From positions 930,001-994,000 of the forward strand of contig JASJZC010000007.1 of the NCBI GenBank assembly GCA_037178855.1: a stretch of 64,000 nt of DNA, written 5' to 3'. Position 1 is the first letter of the stretch. The number at the start of each line of letters is the position of its first letter. The notes under the pieces were generated by a model that saw only the letters and a program-made list of their open reading frames with translations, searched no databases and had not been told where the DNA came from. This document shows, one piece after another, positions 10,005 to 21,253 of the stretch. Origin of the DNA: Oscheius sp. JU75 (lineage: Eukaryota; Nematoda; Chromadorea; Rhabditida; Rhabditidae). The position numbers and the translations under genes were made by a program.

Positions 10005-10725
10005 ATGTTCTCCCGCCTCTTAGCTGTTTTTTTCATCGCTGTGGCTGTCTCAGCCCTGCCCTTCTTCGGCTGCTCCAATCAGGCCTGCCGTCCCGGATAC
10101 AGTCTTTTTACTGGCAACTGCATGTGCTACAAGGTAAGCGTCTTTTTGAATGATCAAAAGTATTTTCTGCTCTCCTCTACGAGCATGTCCTTCAACCAGT
10201 CTCTAGCCTACTGCGCCGCTGACAATTCCACCCTCCCCAAAGTTTTGAACGAAGCTCACAACGATTTCCTCGTCTCTCTCATCTCCAACAGCTCTGCTAA
10301 TCCATGGATTGGACTCATATGCTCCAAACAACACGATGTCAACAATTGCAGATGGGTAAATGGAACTAGTGTGTCAGTTTCTGGATATGGAAACTTCCTG
10401 AACGAAAGTGGGTTAGGTTAATTGAAATATATCTAGCTTTTCTCTGTGAGAGTCAGTTCAAGCGAACACTGGAGTCTTCATGATTAGCCGCAATCAAACT
10501 CTCCTTGGTCAATGGGCCTCTGCTAACTTTACCGATGCTTCTGGAGCTGCCTTCTGTGAACAGAGTGAACTCATGTCTTCAAATCAGCAAGAGATGATTT
10601 TTAGAACCCTTGACTTCTGGCCAACTCCACGAACTCATCCTGAATACTCGTCACAATGCTACCAAGTTCCGTCAGACTTATGTGGCTGGAACTGGACGTC
10701 GCATCTAGATGCTTTTTTGGAATAA
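10005..10725 (+). CDS. Secreted C-type lectin-domain protein
   Basis: The start at 10005 gives a clear signal peptide (MFSRLLAVFFIAVAVSALP). A Cys-rich lead-in follows (CSNQACRPGYSLF, then GNCMCYK), then a CTLD: SLAYCAADNSTLPKV, NPWIGLICS and, after an intron, GQWASANF and GAAFCEQSEL. Exons 10005-10416 and 10451-10725 join in phase 1 and remain open to the stop. A GTAAG after CMCYK (10134) could start another small intron, but the sequence also reads through in frame. The product is about 228 residues if read through. Likely role: secreted carbohydrate- or microbe-binding protein; ligand unknown. Confidence 0.8.
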
Positions 10726-11171
10726 AAATTCTATTGGCAAAAAAGTTTGTGAAAACTGAGAACGTTGTAGTATTCTTAGTTGTATAAAGAGGTTTTAATG
10801 CTCTTAAGTATGTCTGAAAGATGTACTTCTATTAAGTTTGTTCAAAATGTACATCGCTATTACCTCGAGTCCACATAATTGGCTGTTTGTAGTAAGCCAG
10901 TTCTCCTGGACAAACTATAATTCGTTAGCAATTTTTATAGTATTTTTTGGCATCAATAAACACATCTATCAATAAAAATACTGTGATCACAGATAAAGAT
11001 TATTTTTCTTATCGTATCTTATGCAACATGGTTATCCAGTTGCTGATTTTTTGACCACTTGCTATACCAAAAGGTAATAAACTCATCGGGTACTGTTAAA
11101 ATGGATTTTGAAAGCCAGAAGAACTTTTTGTAGAAAGCGAAAAGTAAAAAAGGTTTTAAAAAAGTGCCATA
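10726..11171. other. No gene recognised
   Basis: AT-rich 3' flank of the lectin gene. A repeated AATAAA around 10950-10980 may give poly(A) signals. Nothing else is evident. Confidence 0.35.
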
Positions 11172-11522
11172 TTAAATATTTTGTGAAGAATATTTATTCC
11201 ACTTGATCCCCTTCTGCTGCTCCAGACGGCTGCTCTCTGCACTTTTACCACGGCCACGTTGCTCCTTTAGTTCAAGTAGTTTACCCAACTTTTGCTGACT
11301 CTTCTGCTCTCTTTCTATCATTTCGAGACTTGGATCCGGGGTAGTCCCGAGTAATCCGAATCTGATCACTCTCAGTCTACCTTCCGAGGGCCTAATCGAG
11401 AGAAAGGAGGCTGAGGGCGGTGTGTTTAATGCGAGAATTGAAGTGAGAAGTTCTATTTTTAGAAGCCTATAAAATAGATAAGTGTCTTCGAAGATCGCTT
11501 GGAAAGAAGATGACTGTAGCAA
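11172..11522 (-). CDS. Hypothetical small protein, charged C-terminal half
   Basis: An open frame of 116 codons with a leucine-rich first third and a Lys/Glu/Gln-rich second half (IEREQKSQQKLGKLLELKEQ) that could form a coiled coil. I do not recognise a family. It is open over 351 bp in AT-rich DNA, which is suggestive but not proof; no signal peptide or flanking exon is convincing. It could be one exon of a larger gene. Confidence 0.25.
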   Translation of the reverse strand: MLQSSSFQAIFEDTYLFYRLLKIELLTSILALNTPPSASFLSIRPSEGRLRVIRFGLLGTTPDPSLEMIEREQKSQQKLGKLLELKEQRGRGKSAESSRLEQQKGIKWNKYSSQNI

Positions 11523-11818
11523 TTGCAGTTATTGCGAAAGTGACGAGAAATATAAGGTATAATCTGACAGATCAAATCAACCTACATCTTTGGCAGCAGG
11601 CATCTTCGCAAACTTTGTAAAAGCGTTGAAAGGTAAGACTACTTTCTCTGGTAAAAGTGTTAAAAAAAAAGCTTGCGATATAGCACGCGTATTGCTTCTT
11701 CGATCGTTAGCTTTAATGGTTTCACACGTTATTTGTTTTCGAGATAAAATTTTTGTATCAAAACTTTCGATGTTTTAGGCTATTTGTTTGTCGGTGTAGT
11801 AGATATAGCGTTAGCATA

Positions 11819-13390
11819 CACTGCGCGTCATAATTATGAGTCACCCCCCTAAATTTGCAGTATAGAGCGCACATCGCATTTTAGAGCTTCAGGACCATTT
11901 CCAAACATTTTCTCCTGTCAAAAAACCCCTAGAAAAGAAGATTCAGACAAGTATCTCATTTCCTTGAACCTCCATCTTCGAATATTCAAAAAACGCCCGC
12001 GTCATAATTATGAGTTAGTATGGGTCTTGCACAGAATCATGTAAGGCAAAAACTCGAAACGAATCGTAAACATATTGTTCGATATCCTGAAAGGTTTCCC
12101 CGTTAAACTGCAAAGACATGCCGAGTGGAAAACGTCTTTCTGCCGAAGAGAGAGCCCAAGCTGAAGTTCTACATCGTGCCGGCAAGAACAACTCTGAAAT
12201 TGCAAGATTGCTTGGCCGTTCCATCACCTCGATCCGAAGATTTGTTGTTAGAGGCTGCACAGAAGGAAAGAAGAGCTCCGGACGCCCGAGAATCCTCACT
12301 AAAAGAGACGAAAGTCGTATCGGCCGCCTTGTATCGAACAGCACGATGTCGGCGAATGATGTTCGTGCCGAACTGGGAGCCGATGTTTCAAAATCGACGA
12401 TCCTGAGAGCTGTCAAACGGAACAGGAACATCACCAGAGAGAAAATGAAGCCCGCACCTCGTCTCCTGGATCGTCACAAGATTGCTCGAATCGACTTTCT
12501 TCGAAGCAACATCGGTCGCAACTGGAACCACATTAGTTTTTCGTTTGCGCATCTCCATAGTTCTGGTCATCTTTAGCGATGAATAAAGTTCAACTACGAG
12601 TCTTGACGGTATTTCTCATTATTGGAGAGATCTTCGTAAGGAGCCTCGCTACTTTTCCCGACGAAACTTCGGTGGCGGTTCACTAATGGTTTGGGCCGGA
12701 TTCGGCAGCTTTGGAAAGCTGGAGATAGCATTTGTGATTTGTCGCATGAACTCGAACGGCTACCAGGACGTGCTCAGAGATCACCTACTGCCATTCCTAC
12801 ATGCTCAAGGTGGAAACTGTACGTTTCAGCACGACAATGCCTCGATTCATGCCAGTCGTCATACTGCCGCCTGGCTCCAATCTCACCAAATCAACGTTCT
12901 TCCGTGGCCAGCCTGCTCTCCGGACCTGAATCCGATTGAAAATCTCTGGAGCATCATCGTCCGAGATGTATACAAGGATACCGTCAGTACAACAACGTCG
13001 ATGACCTCAAGCGAGCCATCCTGGACGCTTGGCGTCGTGTTCCACTGTCTACCCTCCAGAATCTCGTAGATTCGATGCCTAGACGATTGTTAGATGTTGT
13101 TGCTGCCCGTGGTGGCACTACTAATTGCTAGTTACTTTATTTCATCACGAAATAAATTGTTGTCTCTTTAAAAAATGTGTTTAGTTCATACTAACTCATA
13201 ATTATGACGCGGGCGTTTTTTGGATTTTCGAAGATGGAGGTTCAAGGAAATGAGATACTTGTCTGAAACTTTTATTCTAGGGGTTTTTTGACACGAGAAA
13301 ATGTTTGGAAATGGTCCTGAAGCTCTAAAATGCGATGTGCGCTCTATACTGCAAATTTAGGGGGGTGACTCATAATTATGACGCGCAGTG
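11819..13390 (+). mobile_element. Tc1-type transposon with ~200-bp TIRs
   Basis: The element begins CACTGCGCGTCATAATTATG and ends with its inverse, flanked by TA (11817-11818 and 13391-13392). The arms (11819-~12013 and ~13195-13390) are nearly identical. Each arm contains a second copy of the GTCATAATTATGA motif near its inner end, a likely internal transposase-binding site. At 1572 bp it is the usual size for the family. Confidence 0.9.
12118..13127 (+). pseudogene. Tc1/Tc3-type transposase, frameshifted
   Basis: The N-terminal 130 residues are open: an HTH region (EIARLLGRSITSIRRF), a GRP motif (SSGRPRILTKRDE) and a second HTH. After ~12530 the frame breaks near the first catalytic Asp (IFSDE at ~12570), where a stop and indels occur. 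A second open block (12686-13069) contains GGSLMVWAGFG, then QHDNASIH (second Asp) and SPDLNPIENLW (final Glu of DD34E). All catalytic segments are present, but in different frames. This copy cannot encode a whole transposase. Confidence 0.85.
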
Positions 13391-15023
13391 TATACTTGTA
13401 AGATCGAAAACTGACTGCTTACTAGGGAAAAGTCCAAACGGTTCTAACAAATTTCGCTACTAGCCGTTTCAGACATCTGGCCCTCTCCGTAACATCCCTC
13501 TCTTTTCAATCACGTATCTTTCTAAAGTTCAAATGCATTTCAATTGCGTACAAGAGCTACTTTTCAAACAGCTCATCCTTCATAAGCTCTTGTGTCTTAT
13601 GCGTGTCCAGAGATGCTTGTTTGTTCTCGTGATTTTTATGCTGGATATTTTGAACAACACAACATCATCTTTCCAAGTTCTGGTTTTAGCCATCTCAGTC
13701 ATTGGGGCCACAAACGTATTGTCAGAATGACGTAACAGATCCGGGAGTGCCCGGCGGACAGCTCTTATCTTTTGGGAAAATACCTTACGCCGTCGTTTAA
13801 CAGGCAGTTTTACAAATTGATGATAATTCAGGCTGTTGACTGAGATAACCGAAATCTTATCTTGGAGGGCCCAACAGCAGAAAGAACTTTACTCTTTTGA
13901 CTTAACACTTACAATTAGCAGAAAATGTAATGTCCTTGATGTCTATTTCTGTAAACAGGTCATAATCGAATACGAGCCTGTCTACTGCAGCTTAATGGCT
14001 CAAAACAGACTTCCGAATTATGAACGTAAAAGCGGATTTGGAGCCAGATTTTCACCGATTAGTAGAAGGTAATCGTAAACAGTCTAAGAAGTGGATAAGC
14101 CGGTAAAAACTGCTTTCGCTACACCGATTTAACTAGCAAATGTGGCTGATGCCCCGTTGAGGCTCGTGACAGGTAGATGCTGTTCCAGTCGAGCTATCCT
14201 GACAGGAGCAATGTTCTCCCAAACTGACTCTTCTTTGACTTGACTTGCCAACAATCGCACAAAGTAGTGCACACCAATTGAAATAATGGCTTCAGACACA
14301 CAAACATAGAGACTACTGGACATTAAGAAATAAATTAAAAATTGGATTTCATATACGTCTTTCCATAACTTGCTACGATCACGTAGTAAATTATCTTAGA
14401 ACGAAAAATATGAATCTGGATATCGTCCATTGGCCTGTTTTACTGAGGGAACGTGCAACATGTACTTCTGTGCTTTTTAGAAAGGGATGAGACCAAAGTT
14501 CCTGAGCACAAAAAGGTTATGCTCGATTAAACTCATGTCTTGCTTCCAGAAAAAATCAAGGTGGGGCTACTGTAGTTTGTTTTTAGTCGTACACAAATAC
14601 GAAAAGTTACAAAAATGGGAACACCGGAGGGAATGATTGAATACTTTTATGTGCTTGTTCGCTATCCTTCGACTGCCTGAAATGAAAAGAGGGCAAGACA
14701 GCTTTTCGTCCCCGATGTGTCCAGTGTTCTGTACACAGAAACGAGACGAGAGGCAAGTCAACAGTTTTGTGTTCTCTATATCTTTGACACAACAAGAGGC
14801 AGGGATTTTGCTCAGTCGGGCACAAAAACTAGCTCACTATCGGCAGCTGATTCATGTACTAAAGGTCTAGGGACGCAGATAAAAAACAATTTACCCTAAC
14901 CTACAATAACTTATCATATTCCCTTCGTCGTCTCAATGGGTTGAACTTCGAGTTCAGCTCAAATCAGATCTGTTCTTGATCTGGTTATTCCCCTGCGCTG
15001 CTACTATTTCTGCAGATTATCTA
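13391..15023. other. 1.6 kb without recognisable genes
   Basis: Several short frames occur (e.g. 13533-13730, 13836-14072, 14129-14323) but none shows family motifs, a signal-exon pattern or convincing exon phasing. I see no terminal repeats either. It may hold decayed genes. Confidence 0.35.
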
Positions 15024-15759
15024 TTGGGTTGGCAACAAAGTCTTATCGTTTTTTGTAAACATGTCCCTTGCCAACGAGCTATTGATTATAGTACCTCGTG
15101 TTGCTCACTCAGTCCTCTACCACCACCATGCAAGACATCACCTCTCTTCTTCTTATTCTCTATTCTCTGTTCGTTTTGATCCGGACTATTGATGGCCGGC
15201 CACCCTACGATCTGCGACATGTCATGTTATACGAGTTCCTCAAAGGTACGAATGGAGTCCAAACGGCGGCTAATATCAACGATGTTTATGGCCAAGGGAC
15301 GACGTCTACGAGGGTATGCCAGTCGTGGTTCCGTCGCTTTCGGTCTGGGGACAAAAGCGTCGAAGATGAGCCAAGGTCAGGTCGGCCAAGAAGTTTTGAT
15401 GAATCGCTGCTGCAGCAGCTCGTGAATGAGAACAATCGGCAGACTACCCGTGAACTAGCAGAAGCAATGTCTGTCTGTCATTTCACAGTTTAGCATCATT
15501 TGAAGCAATTGAGATTTACAAAGAAACTGGACACATGGTTGCCGCATGACCTCAGGGACGCCCAGAAGTGGCAGCGCATGTCTGTCGCCCATTCTCTCCT
15601 GTCCAGGTATGCTACGCTACGAGCGTGGCTTTCGTAAGCTACCCGTGAAATGGGCAGACGTGGTACATTATAATGGTGATTACAACGAATGAAAAAGTTG
15701 TTAGGAAGTCAATAGATTTTTGCATTTGAAAAAGCGAAAAGACTTAGCTGCTAACTCAA
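15024..15759 (+). mobile_element. Mariner-type element 2, internally deleted
   Basis: TIR TTGGGTTGGCAACAAAGTC and a related inverse end at ~15738-15759, flanked by TA (15022-15023 and 15760-15761). It is 736 bp. Unlike element 1 it keeps the DNA-binding half of the transposase and has lost the catalytic half; both share the final ~100 bp. Confidence 0.82.
15098..15620 (+). pseudogene. Mariner transposase, N-terminal DNA-binding part
   Basis: The frame shows HVMLYEFLKGTNGVQTAANI (first HTH), VYGQGTTSTRVCQSWFRRF and EDEPRSGRPRSFD, the mariner linker. The second HTH (QTTRELAEAMSVCHFTV) ends at a TAG that replaces a conserved position, after which HHLKQL continues in the same frame. Homology then jumps to the extreme C-terminus near 15615. 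It is a deletion relic. Confidence 0.75.
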
Positions 15760-15989
15760 TAGATGTTTTCTAAAGTGTGGATAATTACTAGCGCTTCTGT
15801 GGCGGGCTCTGTTCGTATGTTTGCTTGTTTGTTTGTCCGTGGCCACGAACCAGAATCGGAAGTTATCGTCAACCAGCCGTCTACGACGGTTTTGCCGTCC
15901 CTTAGTCTGAATTACTATTGACAGGATGCGGCTGCGTCGCTTCTCCAAAAGCCTAAGTTCTCAAGTTTTCCCAAAAGCTGACTTGTCAA

Positions 15990-16083
15990 CTTAATTCTTG
16001 ACATGTCATAAATTGTCAGCTTTTTTTTCGTGGTAATGTACGTATGTACGGACGGACAGACACCAGCACTTTAGTAGTAGAGA
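15990..16083 (-). mobile_element. Probable Helitron 5' end fragment
   Basis: On the minus strand the sequence starts TCTCTACTACTAAAG after an A, then has a GTCTGTCCGTCCGT run. It resembles the probable 5' end of the Helitron at 39550-39618 (TCTTTCTTTACTAAAG, then GTCCGTCCGTCCGTC). Helitrons begin with TC and insert after A. I could not identify a 3' hairpin for this piece. Confidence 0.4.
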
Positions 16084-16500
16084 TATTAGTTTGCGCCAAA
16101 AGTCAACAAATGCAAACAAGTTCGTGATGGAAAAAGCTTAGTTTAGGAAAGAGTTCCACAGAAGAGTAAAGTGTTGGCGGCGTAAGCTGCCTTTAGGCAT
16201 TTTGTAGGTCTCTAAAACCTAGATAGAACCACAAGAATTGAGTATGTCAGTCAACTTTCAAGAAAATGATGAGGAAATCTCCATCGGATCCTGTGAGTTC
16301 CTGGAAGAATGAGACCCGAAGAACTAATCATCTAAACTCGGAAGTACAGTATAAATCGAAATGTAGTAGATCACAGATCTGACTTTTCTATTTGGAGCTG
16401 AACTTTCTTCTTCATGCCACAGTACTCCCGGCCAGGCATGCTCCAAACTCCGCCCACCTAGGAGTTTTAGAAACCCGTCCCGTTCTACAAGCTGGCTGGT
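16084..16500. other. No gene recognised
   Basis: AT-rich sequence between the Helitron-like end and the collagen fragment. No supported feature. Confidence 0.3.
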
Positions 16501-16524
16501 AAGTCTGTTTTTAACCTACCGTAA

Positions 16525-16765
16525 TAAATCGTCCATTGGGTCCACGAGGTCCTTGGACTCCGGGCTTTCCTGTTCGTCCAGTGGGGCCGGGCGGTCCAGC
16601 CAATCCTACTTCTCTTTTCTTTCCATCTTGTAACAACTCACGGTCTCCCAGACGACTTTTTATCGGCTAGCTTACCTGACCTCGGTTTTCTGGACTACCT
16701 CTCAGGACAGGTGCTCCAGCTTGTCCACTTAAACCGGGAGGGCGGATTATGCACGGCTCGGAAGG
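16525..16765 (-). pseudogene. Cuticle-collagen gene fragment
   Basis: The minus strand encodes Gly-X-Y repeats in two blocks. One is PPGLSGQAGAPVLRGSPENRG ahead of a possible GTAAGC donor near 16675. The other, GLAGPPGPTGRTGKPGVQG followed by PRGPNGRF, lies at ~16530-16610 and ends at GTAGGT. Nine or so uninterrupted triplets is typical of nematode cuticle collagens, which carry short Gly-X-Y blocks between cysteine clusters. I do not find the N-terminal furin/Cys region or the C-terminus, so this is either a fragment or a gene with exons I cannot place. Confidence 0.55.
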
Positions 16766-17747
16766 TGATAGTTCAATTAGGATATCACTTGAATGCAAAG
16801 AGTAGCGAATAGTCTGCTAGGAGAAGCGTGTTGCTCTTTTTTTGCAAACTGACTGACTCTGACTATTCTCCAGAAAAACTCACTTTTTGAATGTCTCAAA
16901 GGATTCTTAATAAACTTAGATTATATGTAACTGACATTCAAGGATGTTTGCAGCTAAAACATGTGTGTTCGTTTCGGAACCCCCGAAAACGAATTAGAAC
17001 TCTGTCTGTCTTTCATACTTTTACAGCCGTCGTATCTCTCTTAAATGAATCCCTAAAATCGCTACATTCACAACAGCCACCTTACAGAAGTAGAGAGGTT
17101 CAAATTATATATTTTCAAGGGTGCGTGATATAATCTGGTGTCTGAGTCACATGCAAAAACATGATTGAGCTCTACAAAAAAGTATTATAGTGTGAGTTGA
17201 TGTTAAAGTATTTATGAGAGCTGGACAGACTAGACTGTTACCTTGTTCGGTACATCTAAGCTCAAAAGCGCATCGGTACTCCAAGATCTACAACAGTTCA
17301 AAAAAGGACAAACATTTCCCTCATCTTCGGGACAAATGGATGTATTGAAACTGATTTCTGAATGAAAATGGCTTGCTGTTCCTGTCCTCTACTAGTCATC
17401 TAATCAGAAAATCAGATTCAGGATGCAGCTGCACCTATGATCACCGACGCACATGATCAGGAACCTTTCGGAGAGGGTGGAGTGAGTACAGAACGACTGT
17501 TCTGGCTACAAAATCAGGCAGGTGTTACTTTTGATCAGCGAGTAATGGCTTCTCTCCGGAGGGAGGAGAGATGTGTGTTCAATTCTGGTGAGCGCGGATG
17601 TGAGGTGCAAAACACAAGCTTTAACGAGGAAAAGAGTTTTTGCTAATTTCCCGGTCTTTCGTGGGTACTGGGTGCATACACACACCTTAATATGCGAAAA
17701 TGACTGCATCTTTTAGCCATAAGAATTTGTTCGTTGTTCACAGATTA
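16766..17747. other. Upstream region of the nuclear receptor; no gene recognised
   Basis: Frames at 16891-17133 and 17437-17646 show no family features. A pyrimidine-rich acceptor (TTGTTCACAG, ending 17743) lies 4 bp before the receptor's ATG. This is the usual position of a spliced-leader acceptor in nematodes, or of a cis intron. Confidence 0.4.
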
Positions 17748-19575
17748 ATGTCCTCATCACCAAAAATTGACAAATTCAGAGCATCTTGTGAAAAAGTCTC
17801 AACCCCAAGCCGCCAGCCTGAGCGGGCTGTCTCTGAGGACAGCTTCGGCTCGTCACCGTCACGTCGCCAGCCATGCACCTTCAACCTTCCCTGTGCTATT
17901 TGTTGTGAAAGTGCTACCGGCTACCATTATAAGGTTTCTCGTATACTCATATTTGGAGACGATCAAGCTTTAGGTACCATCCTGTAATGCCTGCAAGACC
18001 TTTTTCCGTCGGACTGTCCTCTCGCGAAAGACCTATCGCTGTATCAGCGGGGACGGAAACTGTCTGGCAGATCGCAAACAGGCCAGTGAGTTGGAGTAGT
18101 GGCCTCGAGGATGTAAAAGATTAGATTTCAACAGGTCAAAACGAGTTCAGATACGAGACATCTTTTGGTCGAGCTTTTCGGAAAGACCAACAGAGTCTAG
18201 TGAGGGCTAGGTTAAAAGTCTTGATGCATTCAAAGTCAATGAGGAATGTACAGCTCTCTTAGCTGATCTCGTCTCGTAGTTATTAAAATGCATCTGAGAC
18301 TAGGAAGAGAGATCAAGTTTATTATTTCAGACCACGCTCTGCGGAAGAAGACTCCATGTCGCCACTGTCGCTACGAGAAATGCCTGAACCAGGGCATGTC
18401 TGCGGAATCCGTCACGACGACTTCGACTCCTATTGAGCTGGAAACTGTGGAATTGCAACGGATTCTCAAGTTGGAGCAGAAATGCGCCAACTTCAAACCT
18501 GATTCTGTGTCTTGGGCCGATGCACAGACCCTTCGACGACTCAGTGGCCAGATTTTGGAGAAAAACCAAATCGTTTGTCTTTTCTTTTAGAAAACAAGTA
18601 AAGGGTTCAGGGACCAAACTACCGTCTTCCGCCAGATCCCGAGGGCGCCATGTCCAAGGATCTGCTTAAGGCTAACCGTTTTGCGGCCGCCTTCGAAGAC
18701 TTTCATCAAATTGCTAAAGAACTTCAGGTTTGTAAATCAGTTCATGCAATATTTAACTCGGGAACCAGTATTTCTCGCTACTTTGTCGAAACAGATGCAC
18801 GTACATCTGATCCTAAAATAGCAAAATCTTTGTTTTGATGGATGTTCCATGTCGCAATGACGAGTAGCTGACTGGCTAGTCAACTGATTCTCGGATAAGC
18901 GGATGGTACATATTATCCTGGAAGGCGAGACCAAAAGTCACATATAAGGAATTATGAGAGGGGCGTAGAAGGGTTAGAGAGTAGCAAAGTGGATCATAAA
19001 CAAGACAAAATAATCTTGTATCAAAATGTATTAGTTCGTGAGTTAGGAGACTGTAACTTGTATGCTATATGATTCTACTACATGAGTGATAGAAAGTCAT
19101 AAACAATGAGTTTCAGGACGACATTGTTCGCACGATCGTCTTCCCACTAACCGTCGTCAAAGAGACCATTGATCTCGTGGACAGTGAGGAAGAGACGCAA
19201 ACTCATTTTGGTCAACACCTGGCCAACCTCGTCTTACCCTTTCTTCGAGATGGTGTGGAGCACAACGAGTTTGTTCTGATGAAGGTCCTCCTTCTACTGA
19301 ACAGCATGTGCTGTGCTGGAAGTGCTGGTGCAGACGCGGCACAAACTCGTCATCTTAAACTTCTAATGCGATACTTTACCGAGCGAAATGGTAATGGTAA
19401 CGATTAGTTAACAGACCAGTTTTCAGGGCCTGATGCGCCTTCTCGAGTAGTAACTGTTATGAGTGCTTTCAATAATCTCATCGCGAAGTCTGGCAGCGCC
19501 GCTGTTTCTCCCAATTCCTCTCGTTCTGGATCTCAGGAATGCTTCTCAGCATGTTCCAACGGAAAAAGACAAGCC
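17748..19575 (+). CDS. Nuclear hormone receptor (NHR), six exons, 3' end uncertain
   Basis: Exons 17748-17933, 17974-18085, 18331-18572, 18611-18727, 19117-19390 and 19427-~19575 join in phase throughout. The first zinc finger is CAICCESATGYHYK then CNACKTFFRRTV (P-box). The second is CISGDGNC then CRHCRYEKCLNQGM. Both have the expected four cysteines. A hinge is followed by a ligand-binding region with VLLLLNSM and a late helix (RVVTVMSAFNNLIAK). It should act as a sequence-specific transcription factor of the expanded nematode NHR group. The Ser-rich tail (SAAVSPNSSRSGS) runs into a LINE fragment from ~19577 and I see no AF-2 helix. The end may be truncated or lie in a further exon. Confidence 0.82.
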
Positions 19576-19576
19576 G

Positions 19577-19940
19577 CAGTCGAGTCAATTTTTCCCATAA
19601 GGAACATTCTTGCCGCTCAGCGTGACCGGCAGATTTCTTCTGTTTGCCATGATGGTTTTCTCCGCATTGATGTGAAGGCCAACTTTGGTACGTTCTGCAG
19701 ACAGCGTTTCCATAATGTATTGCAAGCCTTGAACAGAGTGAGAAAACAATACTGCGTCGTCAGCGTATCGTAGATTCGTGAGTTTTTTTCTGTTCACTCG
19801 TAATCCTTGTTTTTGCCAATTCATCTTTCGGAAAATCCCTTCCATTACAGAGGTAAACAGGATAGGCGACATTGTCTTCTTGTAGAACGTGTATTTGTCG
19901 CAGTTTTACCTGTTCTTGTTTGATGGACGAGGAATACTTT
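19577..19940 (-). pseudogene. RTE-like LINE reverse transcriptase fragment
   Basis: The minus strand encodes MSPILFTSVMEGIF, then LRYADDAVLF (the catalytic ADD of reverse transcriptase) and KVGLHINAEKT. This order matches RTE-type RT motifs B' to D. The element is truncated on both sides. It directly abuts the last recognised NHR exon, so it lies in the 3' part of that gene. Confidence 0.72.
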
Positions 19941-20304
19941 AAACAAGTAATCACAACTGGGAAGGATACATGTATGTTCCTGTCAAGAGCTAGAATTTTT
20001 TGATCTTTTAGATTTCTTCGGCGTACAAATGGAGCAAAACAGTTTTCAAGAAGCATCAGATTTGATAGTTGTTGATTAAACTCTTCTTTTTTGTGTATGG
20101 TTCTGTTTCCTAATACGTTCTGGGGTGAGAAAGAAAAATCATCTCTTCTCTATCTCTGCTCATTTCAACAAAGGCAAACAATAATGAATCAGCCAGAACT
20201 GAGTGTCTCCTATCTTTTCTCTTCAAAGCAAACATACCAATTTCTCCTTCTTAGCCTTATAAACAGTAAAACCTGTTTATTTTGCTCATTCTCCACTCGT
20301 TTTA

Positions 20305-20994
20305 ATGCCCAGTGCTAGCAAGAAAATCGTCTTTGTTGGCAGTAGCTGCGTTGGAAAGTCATGTCTTATTGAGACCTTTGTAAATGGAGCTTTTCCAAAA
20401 ACTTATGTTCCGAAGATTAGTGATACTTGGATCAAAACCGTGAAATTTGAAGGGAAGAATGTAGGTTTTCACTATCACATATTTCTAGCCCAGATTTTAG
20501 TTAGACTTACTTCTTTGTTACACTCAAGGATTGGAAGATTATAACATGTTGAGACCGCTGAGCTATCCTAACACTGATGTGGTAGTCATTGTCTTTGGGA
20601 TAGATGCTCCAGGCACTTTGGAAGACGTAGCGGATCTTTGGGCGCCTGAGGTTGGTCTCTCTGTCTCAATAACTTATGTCCAGGTGAACCACCACTGTTC
20701 TAGCGCTCCGATTGTCTTGGTCGGACTACGTCAGGACCTCAGGGATAACCCCATAACTCTTTCTAAACTGTTAAAGGACAATAAATGACCAGTAACTGAA
20801 CAAGAGGGCAAGGCGATGGCCAAGAGAATCAACGCATACGCTTACCTTGAATGTTCAGCTACAAATCTCGAGGTTTATTTTGTATTAATTTTGGGAAGTT
20901 TTTTTTTCAGGGAATTAGCGATGTTTTCACAACAATTGCCGCAGCCACATTTATACCAACAACAAAGAGGAGAAAGTATTGTTGTGTTCAATAA
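20305..20994 (+). pseudogene. Atypical Rho-like GTPase 1, with an in-frame stop
   Basis: Exons 20305-20460, 20501-20650, 20684-20872 and 20911-20994 join in phase. The P-loop is GSSCVGKS, then come LRPLSYPNTDVVVIVF, APIVLVGLRQDLRDNP and YLECSATNLE. The C-terminus is RRKYCCVQ, a prenylation (CaaX) box. The size (~193 residues) and motif order are those of Rho proteins. The switch I Thr is Lys, the G3 DTAGQ is YTQGL, and the TKxD motif is LRQD. A TGA at 20786-20788 interrupts the third exon just before PVTEQEG; the paralogue at 23485-24240 has Ser there. Unless it is read through or edited, this copy gives a truncated protein. Confidence 0.75.
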
Positions 20995-21253
20995 AGAGAA
21001 TTTATCAAATTCTGGGTGACAGACATAGACAGAGAGAGACAAAAACAAAGGAGCAGTAAAATCGAGCTTTGCTCCCCTTTTGACCAGCAGCGATCAGACA
21101 AACAGCGTCTAGACGCGCCATATTCCGTGTGATTTGATCCTTTGACCCGTTTTTTTGCACTCTCTAAAAGTCACATTTCAAGTTCTCGCCCCCGGCTGCT
21201 GCGAGAAACCTGCCTAAAGATGCTAGCAGCTAGCCAAAACAGACACAGATTCT
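20995..21253. other. Intergenic, short purine-rich tract
   Basis: A GACAGAGAGAGAC-type tract at 21017-21045 and no gene. It leads into the promoter of the lectin gene that starts at 21254. Confidence 0.35.
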
